From NCBI GenBank assembly GCA_046349215.1, contig JAXMCV010000001.1, positions 1,054,001 through 1,118,000 of the forward strand: a DNA stretch of 64,000 nt, given 5' to 3'. The DNA comes from JAJXWB01 sp046349215 (GTDB lineage Bacteria > Pseudomonadota > Alphaproteobacteria > Rhizobiales > Beijerinckiaceae). The position numbers and the translations under genes are program-made. Below are positions 33,474-41,304 of this stretch, piece after piece. Every line of letters starts with the position of its first letter. Position 1 is the first letter of the stretch. The notes below the pieces were generated by a model, which saw nothing but the letters and a program-made list of their open reading frames with translations, did not search any database and was not told the DNA's origin.

Positions 33474-34504
33474 GTCGCGCGCAGAAGGTGGACGCTGAAT
33501 CGAGCCCCTTTGTCGGTCCATGCTTCAACCGGCGCAAAGCCTGCCTCGGCAGCCAGCGACTGGAAGCTTTCCACCGTGTATTTGTAGGAATTTTCGGTAT
33601 GGATTCTCTCGCCGCTCTGGAAGCTGAACGGACGACCGGCAATCACGACTTTCTGATTGCACAAGCTGACCAGCCTCATTTCAATCCGTTGTGCGCTCGA
33701 GTTCCAGATCGCCTCGTGCCGGAACAGGTCGATGTCGAAATCGGCGCCGAGCTCGCGGTTGATGCGTCCGAGCAGGTTGAGATTGAACGCTGCGGTGACG
33801 CCGCCGGCATCATCGTATGCGCGCACCAAAGTCTCGACGTCCTTGACCAGGTCGACTCCGACGACGAGCGTTCCGCCCGCGAGGATTCGGGCCATCTGTT
33901 CCAGGAGCTCCTGCGCCACGCCTGGCATGAGATTGCCGATGGTCGATCCGGGAAAGAAGCCGATCCGCGAGCACGCGCCAAGTTCTGCCGGCATTTCGAA
34001 GGGTCTCGTGAAATCGGCGACGAGCGGTCGAATATCCAGATCGGGATAGAGGCCCGACAGACGTCGAGCGGCTATTGCGAGCGCGCTCGCAGACACGTCG
34101 ACGGGCGCGTAGGCGCACAGGTGCGGCATGGCGTCGAGCAGTATTTCGGTCTTCACGCTCGATCCCGAACCGAATTCCAGCAAGCATGCGCCCGGTTCCG
34201 CGCGCGCGACGATCTCCAGCGCATGTGTGTGCAGGATCTCGATCTCACAGCGGGTCGGGTAATATTCGGTCGTCTGTGTGATCGCCTCGAACAGTTCCGA
34301 GCCGAGCAGATCGTATAAGTACTTGCAGGGGATGCTGCGCAGAGGCGCTGAGAGGCCGGCCAGCACGGCGCGCCGGAAGTCCTGACGAGAGGGCGACTTT
34401 TGCGGAATCTGCCGACGCACCCTGCCGGCGGGCGACCGCTCCGGCTGCGAGGGCATGCGGCAAGGGCCGACGATCGAGCGAAAGTCAGTTGCAAGACTGT
34501 TCAT
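33470..34504 (-). CDS. egtD: L-histidine N-alpha-methyltransferase (EgtD)
   Basis: 344 residues. SAM-dependent trimethylation of histidine to hercynine, the first step of ergothioneine synthesis. Family marks: CKYLYDLLGSELFEAITQTTEYYPTR split in the N-terminus, LLEFGSGSSVKTEILLDA (SAM motif I), RIGFFPGSTIGNL and LVVGVDLVKD. ATG 34504 (MNSLATDFRS) is chosen; an upstream frame to 34570 has no conservation. The sulfoxide synthase EgtB, normally adjacent, is not in this window. A peroxiredoxin is divergently encoded, with two LysR-type boxes between the two genes, which suggests a shared oxidative-stress role. Confidence 0.92.
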   Translation of the reverse strand: MNSLATDFRSIVGPCRMPSQPERSPAGRVRRQIPQKSPSRQDFRRAVLAGLSAPLRSIPCKYLYDLLGSELFEAITQTTEYYPTRCEIEILHTHALEIVARAEPGACLLEFGSGSSVKTEILLDAMPHLCAYAPVDVSASALAIAARRLSGLYPDLDIRPLVADFTRPFEMPAELGACSRIGFFPGSTIGNLMPGVAQELLEQMARILAGGTLVVGVDLVKDVETLVRAYDDAGGVTAAFNLNLLGRINRELGADFDIDLFRHEAIWNSSAQRIEMRLVSLCNQKVVIAGRPFSFQSGERIHTENSYKYTVESFQSLAAEAGFAPVEAWTDKGARFSVHLLRAT

Positions 34505-34614
34505 GGCATACCCCTTCTCCGCGCGAGCAGCCCAGGTAGCCCTAGGCTTGCACGCTTCGAGGAGGGTCAATTCAAAAGGACCTTCGGTGAAATGCCGTCT
34601 TTCTCCCCTTTCGA

Positions 34615-34653
34615 TAGGCCATGGCTATCGGCGTTTCATAGACGATCGCTATT
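34615..34653. promoter_or_regulatory. two LysR-type boxes ATAG-N7-CTAT
   Basis: ATAGGCCATGGCTAT at 34615-34629 and ATAGACGATCGCTAT at 34639-34653, 24 bases apart start to start, in the divergent egtD/peroxiredoxin region. Both have T-N11-A dyads. Two sites at this spacing suit a LysR tetramer. Confidence 0.6.
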
Positions 34654-34722
34654 GGCGGGCCGGATGCGGCTCCGGTACTTTCAATATGAAGCGCGACGCA
34701 GTCCGCCGACCAAGGAGGAACG

Positions 34723-35433
34723 ATGGGTAGGACCCCCGCCACCAGCCTTCCGGAGGCCCTGGCCGTCATTCTCTCGCAGGACCTGCCGATGTCGCAGGCG
34801 CTTGCGGCCTACGCCGCGGAATTGCGTCGCCTGAACCCCACATTTGCTTCGGCCTACGACGAACTCGTCGCGCGACTGCAGTCGATCGACGTCGGCGCCG
34901 CCGCCCCGAAAGTCGGTGAAGCCATGCCGGATTTCGTCTTGCCGGACCAGGACGGGCGCCTCATCCGCCTCGACGACTTCACGCGAAAAGGCCCGGTCGT
35001 CATCAGCATCAACCGCGGCCATTGGTGTCCATTCTGCCGCATCGAACTGTCGGGCCTCGAAACGCAATACGCGCAGCTCGCCGGGCAAGGGGCGCATTTC
35101 GTTTCCATCATGCCGGAACGACGGGAGTTCACGAAGATCGCCCAGCAGCGCGGCGTGACGTTCCCGATCCTGTCCGATATCGACCACGGATACGCGCTGA
35201 CGCTTGGTCTCGTGTTCTGGATCGGCGCCGAACTCGAGGGGCTCATGATGAAAGCCGGCCGCAGTCTGCCCGCCTATCAGGGCGCCAACGGCTGGTTTCT
35301 CCCTGTGCCGGCGACCTTCGTCGTGGGCGCGGATGGCCGCATCCTGGCGCGGCATGTCGATCCGGATTTTCGGCTGAGCCGCATGGAAGGCGAGGAAATC
35401 GCCGCGGCGCTGAACGCCGGGAGACCGACCTGA
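34723..35433 (+). CDS. AhpC/TSA-type peroxiredoxin-like protein
   Basis: 236 residues. A ~60-residue helical N-terminal extension is followed by a thioredoxin-fold peroxiredoxin domain. INRGHWCPFCRIELSGL carries a CxxC at the position of the peroxidatic Cys, and PATFVVGADGRILARHVDPDF is the C-terminal strand. This group of CxxC alkyl-hydroperoxide-reductase-like proteins may reduce peroxides or act as a thiol oxidoreductase. AGGAGG lies seven bases before ATG 34723. It is preceded by two LysR-type boxes, so induction by the nearby LysR protein is likely. Confidence 0.9.
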   Translation: MGRTPATSLPEALAVILSQDLPMSQALAAYAAELRRLNPTFASAYDELVARLQSIDVGAAAPKVGEAMPDFVLPDQDGRLIRLDDFTRKGPVVISINRGHWCPFCRIELSGLETQYAQLAGQGAHFVSIMPERREFTKIAQQRGVTFPILSDIDHGYALTLGLVFWIGAELEGLMMKAGRSLPAYQGANGWFLPVPATFVVGADGRILARHVDPDFRLSRMEGEEIAAALNAGRPT

Positions 35434-35436
35434 GCT

Positions 35437-35898
35437 CTACCGCGTTTCCTTTTCAGGAGTCGTGAAGAGAGCGGCTATCCGCCAGCCCTGATCGCCTTTC
35501 CTCGCGACCATTCCGACGAGGAAGCGAAGCCGGTCCGGCCGGTCTTGCCCGCCAATGACGAGCGTCAGCGGTATGTGAAGGATCGCTACGTCGTCCGAAA
35601 GCGCGATTGGTCGGGCTCGACCGAGATCTGGCTCGACCCTCCAGACCGCCGATTTCTGAAATGTCGCCATGCGCTCCAAGGTCGCGCCAGCGCCCCATAC
35701 TGGCATACCGTCGCTGACCCAAAGAAAGTCAGGCTCGTTCGTCAGCAGCTGGCGCACTGCATGCAGATCGTGGGCATTCTGTGCAGCGGCGAACCGCTGA
35801 TAGAGCGCGATGGCCTCTTCCTTGGGGTCGGCCGCGGCGCCGCCGAGCGGCGCGACGCAGAGAACGGCTGCGAATGCCCAGATGAGTTTGCGTTTCAT
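35437..35898 (-). CDS. exported SnoaL/NTF2-like protein
   Basis: 153 residues: signal peptide (MKRKLIWAFAAVLCVAPLGGAAA) followed by an NTF2-like barrel (ALYQRFAAAQNAHDLHAVRQLL; FLWVSDGMPVWGAGAT; IALSDDVAILHIPLTLVIGG). DUF4440-type SnoaL proteins of this kind are periplasmic and lack a known reaction. It converges with the peroxiredoxin, three bases between stops. A degenerate ATAG-N7-CTcT box is 55 bases upstream. Confidence 0.85.
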   Translation of the reverse strand: MKRKLIWAFAAVLCVAPLGGAAADPKEEAIALYQRFAAAQNAHDLHAVRQLLTNEPDFLWVSDGMPVWGAGATLERMATFQKSAVWRVEPDLGRARPIALSDDVAILHIPLTLVIGGQDRPDRLRFLVGMVARKGDQGWRIAALFTTPEKETR

Positions 35899-35952
35899 GT
35901 CGATCTCCCTAGATGTCGGGAGAATTGTCCAAGGGCGCGACGCACGGGTCCA

Positions 35953-35967
35953 ATAGCGATTGGCTCT
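35953..35967. promoter_or_regulatory. degenerate LysR-type box (SnoaL gene)
   Basis: ATAGCGATTGGCTCT matches the ATAG-N7-CTAT palindrome except one base, 55 bases upstream of the SnoaL start. Weak alone; listed because of the four exact copies nearby. Confidence 0.35.
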
Positions 35968-35994
35968 CGACTCGATTGCGTCGGAGCGGGGCGC

Positions 35995-36867
35995 TCAGGT
36001 CCAGCTTTGCGCCCGAAGCAGCTTGATGAGCGCTGCGCCTGCAGGCGACCTCGCCCGCCCCGCCACGGTGTAGAGATGCACGGTTCTCTCCAGGGCGACG
36101 TCCTGCAGAGGAATGCGGTGGATACGGTTGGAGGTCCCGGCGCTCGCAGGAACGATGCCAACGCCCAGGTTCGCCTCCACCATTTGCAGCAGGTCCGCGT
36201 CGTTGACCAGTTCGTGGCGGCGCGTCATCGCGTCATTGGAACGCAGGAGGGTTGCGACGCGCGCGTAGGTCTCGCAGTACGGCCTGGCCAACAGGCGCTC
36301 GCGGCAGAGACTCACGAGATCCACCCCCTCCCGGTTTGCGAGCCTGTTGTCCGCGCCAACGACCGCCACCAGGGGTTCGGAAAACAGGGCCCACGCGTCG
36401 AAGCGGTCCCACTGCTCGTCGAGCGCGCCGGCGAGCGCCAGTTCGGCGTCGCCCTTCTTGAGCAGCTCCGCAATTGCGTGCTCGTCCCCACGCAGGAACT
36501 TCAATTCCAGGCCCGGGAATGCGCTCGCCAGTTCCGTCAACGCGGGAGTGACGATCGACATGTCGATCGAGTGCGAGAGCGCAAGGGCAAGCGGCGCCAC
36601 GGCTCCGGTGCGCAGCGACTTGGCGAGGGTCTTTGCCGTCGAGGCGCTGTCGTAGCACTGACGAAGGAACGGCAGCATACGTTGGCCGAATTCAGTAAGA
36701 TGCGTCAGCTTGCGCTCGCGCCGAAACAGGTCGGCGCCGAATTCGAGCTCGAGCAGCTTTATCGCGCGTGTCAGGGAGGGTTGCGCGACATGGCACTCCT
36801 CGGCGGCGCGCGTGAAGTTCCTGGTCTGCGCGACCGCGAGAAAATATCTGATCTGGTGCATCTCCAT
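35995..36867 (-). CDS. LysR family transcriptional regulator
   Basis: 290 residues. The N-terminal winged helix-turn-helix MEMHQIRYFLAVAQTRNFTR then AAEECHVAQPSLTRAIKLLE is typical, followed by a periplasmic-binding-like effector domain. ATG 36867 is preferred over 36909, which would run through the operator. Two inverted repeats lie 24-63 bases upstream, and the same ATAG-N7-CTAT motif occurs before the MFS, egtD/peroxiredoxin and SnoaL genes. Hence autoregulation and control of this neighbourhood are likely (inference). The OxyR-like Cys pair could not be identified with confidence. Confidence 0.92.
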   Translation of the reverse strand: MEMHQIRYFLAVAQTRNFTRAAEECHVAQPSLTRAIKLLELEFGADLFRRERKLTHLTEFGQRMLPFLRQCYDSASTAKTLAKSLRTGAVAPLALALSHSIDMSIVTPALTELASAFPGLELKFLRGDEHAIAELLKKGDAELALAGALDEQWDRFDAWALFSEPLVAVVGADNRLANREGVDLVSLCRERLLARPYCETYARVATLLRSNDAMTRRHELVNDADLLQMVEANLGVGIVPASAGTSNRIHRIPLQDVALERTVHLYTVAGRARSPAGAALIKLLRAQSWT

Positions 36868-36890
36868 GGAGGCCCCCGCAGAGAGTCCCT

Positions 36891-36930
36891 GATACGAAGC
36901 GTATCCCAAACTATCATAGCTGGCAGCTAT
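36891..36930. promoter_or_regulatory. LysR operator region (autoregulatory)
   Basis: Two inverted repeats: GATACGAAGCGTATC (36891-36905, perfect 6-bp arms) and ATAGCTGGCAGCTAT (36916-36930, perfect 7-bp arms), 25 bases apart, in the divergent space between the LysR gene and the membrane-protein gene at 37041. Confidence 0.65.
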
Positions 36931-37040
36931 CGAATCCGTGCCGCACGCCTTCCCGATCCGCCGCTATCTTTTGGGGGTATCGGCGATGACGCCCGTCCGG
37001 GCGGGAAAGTCGAGATGGATCGGGACGAGGAGTGTCCTAC

Positions 37041-37676
37041 ATGACTACGGCGACGGCCACCTCCAGCGTTGCTCCGGCGATTCCGTCGGTCCGGACGTTG
37101 CGCAACCTCTTCATCGGCGGATATTGCGCCCTTATGGCCTGGGAAATCTGGGCTCGGACAATCACGGCATGGGTGGTCGGCGGGCCCCTCGAGCCGCCCG
37201 AGCTCATCCGCTCGCTCGTACAGCACTGGACGAAAATCGATCTGCCGCTGTCAACCGCAACGTTCATCCACTACGTCGTCGGAATTTTCGGCTACCCGAT
37301 CGCCTATTATGTCGTCTCGCGCACCCTCAAGAACTGGGGAGCGATCCTCGACGTCGTCGTGCTGGCGCTTTTCACGATTGCTATCGGCTGGCGCATGCGG
37401 CGCTACGGCTTCGATGGCGGGGAAGCCCTGTTCTGGCTCGTCGTCGCTTTAACGACGGCCACACGTTTCTTTAATCCCTCGCAATTGCATCGCGATGCGC
37501 TGAGCTGGGGTTCTTTCACCTGGTTCAACGCGCTCGGCATCATGGCTCCGCTGGCCGGCCTGCCATTCCTGCTTCTCGAGGGGGCGGCGCTCCTGTCATT
37601 CATGAGCTGGGCCGGCCACGTCCTGTTCGGTTACCTGGCGGTCGTCATCTTCGAGCGTCTGGAAGCGACACGCTGA
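37041..37676 (+). CDS. integral membrane protein of unknown function
   Basis: 211 residues with five or six hydrophobic helices (LFIGGYCALMAWEIWART; FIHYVVGIFGYPIAYYVVS; LFWLVVALTTATRFF; GIMAPLAGLPFLLLEGAALL). Scattered conserved-looking polar residues within the helices (His, Arg, Trp) could bind heme or quinone, but no signature is recognised. The start is ATG 37041, since GAGGAG ends eight bases upstream; a GTG at 37032 is possible. It is divergent from the LysR gene and probably its target. Confidence 0.78.
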   Translation: MTTATATSSVAPAIPSVRTLRNLFIGGYCALMAWEIWARTITAWVVGGPLEPPELIRSLVQHWTKIDLPLSTATFIHYVVGIFGYPIAYYVVSRTLKNWGAILDVVVLALFTIAIGWRMRRYGFDGGEALFWLVVALTTATRFFNPSQLHRDALSWGSFTWFNALGIMAPLAGLPFLLLEGAALLSFMSWAGHVLFGYLAVVIFERLEATR

Positions 37677-37849
37677 CCATCAGCATCCGACGCGGCGCCG
37701 ACCCGTTGCAACTCGGCGGCATGGTCCCCTCCTGTCCAACCCTGCGCGGTTCACGCAGCACACACGCGAATGTGCGCACCGGAATCCACTGCCCGCGTGC
37801 ATGATGTCACTGAAACATTCGATCCTGTCTTCAGCCAGAGGAGCGATCC

Positions 37850-39193
37850 ATGATCATCGACTGTTACTCCGGCGCGCACTGCTCCACAGAGCCGAAGGCC
37901 GTCGTCGCCTATGAAGCGGCGGTGTCGAGTGTTCTTTCCCACCGGCCAGCGGCAGGTCCTGCGCTGATCCAGGCGCTCTCGTTCGATCCGGACATGACCG
38001 CCGCCCTTGCGCTCAAGGGCTTTGCGGGCGTTCTGCTTGCAAAGTCCGAGACGATAGGAGCGGCTCGGCAGGATCTCCAGCTTGCGCGGCAAGCGCTGGA
38101 AAAACGCGGCGGAAGCGAAAGCGAACGCGCGCTCGTCGTCGCGCTGGAACTTGCCGCAGGCGGGCGCATCCTCGACGCAGCCGCGGGCCTGGACCAGCAC
38201 CTCGGCGACCATCCCCGCGATCTGCTCGCGCTCAAGCTCGCGCACGGATTGCGGTTCATGGGCGGCGACGCCGAGGGAATGCTGGCTGCGACCAGCAGGG
38301 TCCTTCCGGAATGGTCGTCGTCGCTGCCCGGATACGGCTTTCTGCTTGGCTGCCATGCCTTCGGTCTGGAGGAGACAGGCCGTTTGTCGGAGGCGGAGCG
38401 GATGGGACGCGCGGCAGTCGAACTGGAACCGACCGATGCCTGGGGCCTCCATGCAGTCGGTCACGTTTACGAGATGCAGGGAAAGCTCGACTGCGGCATC
38501 GAGTTGCTGGAGCGGACGCGCGCGGCATGGTCCCAGTGCAACAATTTCTCGTTTCATATGGCGTGGCATCTGGCGCTGTTCCACCTGGGGAAGGACGAAC
38601 CCGGTCGCGCGCTCGACATCTACGACAGGGAAATCCGGCCGATCCAAACCGACGATTTTCGCGACATCGCCAATGCAGTCTCGATGCTGTGGCGTCTGGG
38701 GCAGGATGGCGTCGCAGTGGGCGAGCGATGGGCTGAACTTGCCGCAATTGCGCGCGAACGTCGGACCGACACATCCCTCGTTTTCGCTTCGCTGCATCAT
38801 CTTCTGAGTCTCGTCGCAGCGGGGGATTTGTCGTCGGCGCAATCTCTCGTCGCCGAAATCGCCGGGAAGGCCGCGCGGGGCGATGGCGATCAGTCACGTG
38901 TGGCGAAAACGGTCGGTCTCGAGCTTGCCGAAGCGATCCTCTCGCTGGCGACCGGCTCGAAGGCCGAAATGAGACTCTCGGAACTGACCCGGAACCTGCG
39001 TCTGATCGGAGGAAGCAACGCACAGCGCGATGTGTTCATGCGAACGCTCGCGCAAATCGCTGCCCAGATCGGCGCATCGTCCCAGGTCGAGAGCATCCTG
39101 GCGGCGCGCCGTCGCCAGCGCAGCGACGACCGGTTCGCGCGAACCGCCGCATATCGGTTGAGCGTCTCGCGGGAGTTCAGGCGGGTCGCATGA
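37850..39193 (+). CDS. TTC38-like tetratricopeptide protein
   Basis: 447 residues of helical repeats. TDAWGLHAVGHVYEMQGKLD and NNFSFHMAWHLALFHLGKDE are the signature of the TTC38 family found in bacteria and eukaryotes (function unknown). The conserved His residues (HAVGHV, HMAWH) could form a catalytic or metal site. The gene's stop overlaps the opgC-like start by ATGA, so the two proteins are translationally coupled. ATG 37850 has GAGGAG about eight bases upstream. Confidence 0.88.
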   Translation: MIIDCYSGAHCSTEPKAVVAYEAAVSSVLSHRPAAGPALIQALSFDPDMTAALALKGFAGVLLAKSETIGAARQDLQLARQALEKRGGSESERALVVALELAAGGRILDAAAGLDQHLGDHPRDLLALKLAHGLRFMGGDAEGMLAATSRVLPEWSSSLPGYGFLLGCHAFGLEETGRLSEAERMGRAAVELEPTDAWGLHAVGHVYEMQGKLDCGIELLERTRAAWSQCNNFSFHMAWHLALFHLGKDEPGRALDIYDREIRPIQTDDFRDIANAVSMLWRLGQDGVAVGERWAELAAIARERRTDTSLVFASLHHLLSLVAAGDLSSAQSLVAEIAGKAARGDGDQSRVAKTVGLELAEAILSLATGSKAEMRLSELTRNLRLIGGSNAQRDVFMRTLAQIAAQIGASSQVESILAARRRQRSDDRFARTAAYRLSVSREFRRVA

Positions 39194-40395
39194 TACAAGC
39201 TTCCGCGCGCGATCCCCGCCTCGATTTCTTCCGGGGCTTGGGGATGTTCATCATCCTGATTGCGCATGTGCCGTGGAATCCATGGGCCGAATGGATTCCG
39301 GCGCGCTTCGGGTTCAGCGACTCGGCCGACCTCTTCGTGTTTTGCTCTGGCCTTGCCTCCGGGCTCGCGTTCGCGCCTGTCTTCCTGCAGCGAGGCTGGT
39401 TGCTCGGCTCTGCGCGCGTGGTTCATCGCGTGTGGCAGGTTTACTGGGCGCATATCGGTGGCTTCATGGTGGTTGTAGCCATTGTGGCGGCGGCCGATTC
39501 CAGTTTCGGCGACGGCCGCTACACGCAGGGCATGCGTCTCGAGCCGTTATTTGCGGATTTCAGGGCCTATGCTCCCGGACTGCTGACGCTCCGATACATA
39601 CCCGCCTATTTCGACATACTGCCGATGTATCTTGCGATCCTCGCGATGATACCCGTCGTGATGGCGCTGGCGAAATTTGACAGGCGGCTTGTGCTCCTCT
39701 TCGTCGTCGGTGCCTGGGCGGCGAGCGATCTCGGTGTGCTCGACCTGGTCGCTGACCCACACACCGGTCGCGAATGGTTTTTCAATCCGTTCGGCTGGCA
39801 AGTCCTGTTCTTTACCGGTTTCGCCTTTGCCCGCGGCTGGCTGCCGCCGCCGCCGCGCGATCGGCGGCTGACGGCGGTCGCCATCGGGCTGGTCATTCTC
39901 GCCGCGCCGGTCTCCTGCCAGGCCGATTTCATCTGCTATGCCGGCTACGGTATGGCGCCCTCGCTCGGGGCCATTCACGACTGGCTGGGTCCGGCGATCG
40001 ACAAGACCCATGTCGGCGCGCTGCGTTATGCGCATTTCATAGCCACAGCTTATCTTGCCTTCCTCGTGGCCGGACCCATGGGGTGCAATCTTCGCGGCCA
40101 GGCTGGCGAGATTATTCGCCGTGTCGGGCAGCAGACGCTCGCGGTATTCCTCACCGGCCTGGTCACGGCGCCAATCCTCGGCATGATTCTCGATCATGTC
40201 GGACGCGGCCCTATCGCCTCTGCGCTCGTCAATGGCCTCGGCATTGCGATCCTGATTGCCGCGGCGGCCGCCGTCGCATGGTTCAAATCGCAGCCGTGGC
40301 GTCGCGCCTCCTCGCCACGCGTCGATACCCATCCTTCGCTCGCAACGTCCGAACCCGGGATCGCCTGGGCCCGGCATAGTCGTTCCCTATCGTAA
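39190..40395 (+). CDS. OpgC family membrane acyltransferase
   Basis: 401 residues with about ten transmembrane helices; RDPRLDFFRGLGMFIILIAH near the N-terminus and SDSADLFVFCSGLASGLAF are OpgC features. OpgC proteins transfer succinyl groups to osmoregulated periplasmic glucans. No opgG/opgH genes are adjacent, so another acceptor is possible. It begins inside the TTC38-like gene's stop (ATGA), a pairing I do not know to be described. Confidence 0.88.
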   Translation: MIQASARDPRLDFFRGLGMFIILIAHVPWNPWAEWIPARFGFSDSADLFVFCSGLASGLAFAPVFLQRGWLLGSARVVHRVWQVYWAHIGGFMVVVAIVAAADSSFGDGRYTQGMRLEPLFADFRAYAPGLLTLRYIPAYFDILPMYLAILAMIPVVMALAKFDRRLVLLFVVGAWAASDLGVLDLVADPHTGREWFFNPFGWQVLFFTGFAFARGWLPPPPRDRRLTAVAIGLVILAAPVSCQADFICYAGYGMAPSLGAIHDWLGPAIDKTHVGALRYAHFIATAYLAFLVAGPMGCNLRGQAGEIIRRVGQQTLAVFLTGLVTAPILGMILDHVGRGPIASALVNGLGIAILIAAAAAVAWFKSQPWRRASSPRVDTHPSLATSEPGIAWARHSRSLS

Positions 40396-40471
40396 CAAGA
40401 GCGACACGGCATTTCCCGTCGTCCGAACCCGCCTGCAAATTGCTCACTCGATATTCCTTGTGGAGAGCGAC

Positions 40472-41293
40472 ATGACATTCCAACCCAAGGCGTTCTGGAC
40501 GCCCTCGCGATTTCTGGCCGGCAAGACCGCGCTGGTGACAGGATCAACCAGCGGCATCGGGCTCGGCATCGCGTGGAGCCTGGCCTCCGCGGGCGCGAAT
40601 ATCGTATTGAACGGTTTTGGGGACGCCGATGCCATCGAAAAGGCGCGGGGCGACATCGAGTCCCAATTCTCCGTGCAGGCGAGTTATTGCGCAGCCGACA
40701 TATCGCAAGGCGACGAGATTCAAGACATGATCGAACAGACGGTCGGTCGCTTTGGCTCGATTGACGTTCTCGTCAACAATGCCGGCATCCAGCATGTCGC
40801 TCCTCTCGAAGCCTTCCCACCGGAAAAATGGGAGGCGATTCTGGCGATCAACCTCTCCTCTGCCTTCCATACGACCAGGGTCGCGCTGCCGCACATGCGC
40901 AAGAATGGCTGGGGCCGGATTCTGAATGTCGCCTCGGCGCACGGTCTGGTCGGATCGCCATACAAGTCCGCCTATGTCGCCGCCAAACACGGCATTGTCG
41001 GCCTCACCAAGGTCGTGGCCCTGGAGACGGCGGAAGCTGGCATCACGTGCAATGCGATCTGCCCCGGCTATGTCTATACGCCGCTTGTCGAGGCGCAGAT
41101 CGAAAGCCAGGCCAAGGCTCACGGCATCGCGCGTGAGAAGGTCGTGCGTGACATTCTTCTGGCTCAGCAACCCAACAAGAAATTCGCCACCGTGGAGGAG
41201 ATCGGCTCTCTCGCGCTGTTTCTTGCGAGCGACGGAGCGGCGTCGATCACCGGCGCAGCCCTGCCAGTCGACGGCGGCTGGGTCGCGCACTGA
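40472..41293 (+). CDS. bdhA: 3-hydroxybutyrate dehydrogenase
   Basis: 273 residues, an SDR: TGSTSGIGLGIAW is the NAD-binding glycine motif, NNAG follows at ~95, the catalytic Ser is in NVASAHGLVGSP and Y-x3-K is in SAYVAAKHG. It interconverts 3-hydroxybutyrate and acetoacetate, the link between PHB mobilisation and acetyl-CoA. GGAGAG lies five bases before ATG 40472. It heads a tightly packed run of same-strand genes to 46708; the phasins at 2.7-3.8 kb show the strain probably stores PHB. Confidence 0.88.
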   Translation: MTFQPKAFWTPSRFLAGKTALVTGSTSGIGLGIAWSLASAGANIVLNGFGDADAIEKARGDIESQFSVQASYCAADISQGDEIQDMIEQTVGRFGSIDVLVNNAGIQHVAPLEAFPPEKWEAILAINLSSAFHTTRVALPHMRKNGWGRILNVASAHGLVGSPYKSAYVAAKHGIVGLTKVVALETAEAGITCNAICPGYVYTPLVEAQIESQAKAHGIAREKVVRDILLAQQPNKKFATVEEIGSLALFLASDGAASITGAALPVDGGWVAH

Positions 41294-41304
41294 GGGAGGA
41301 AGAC

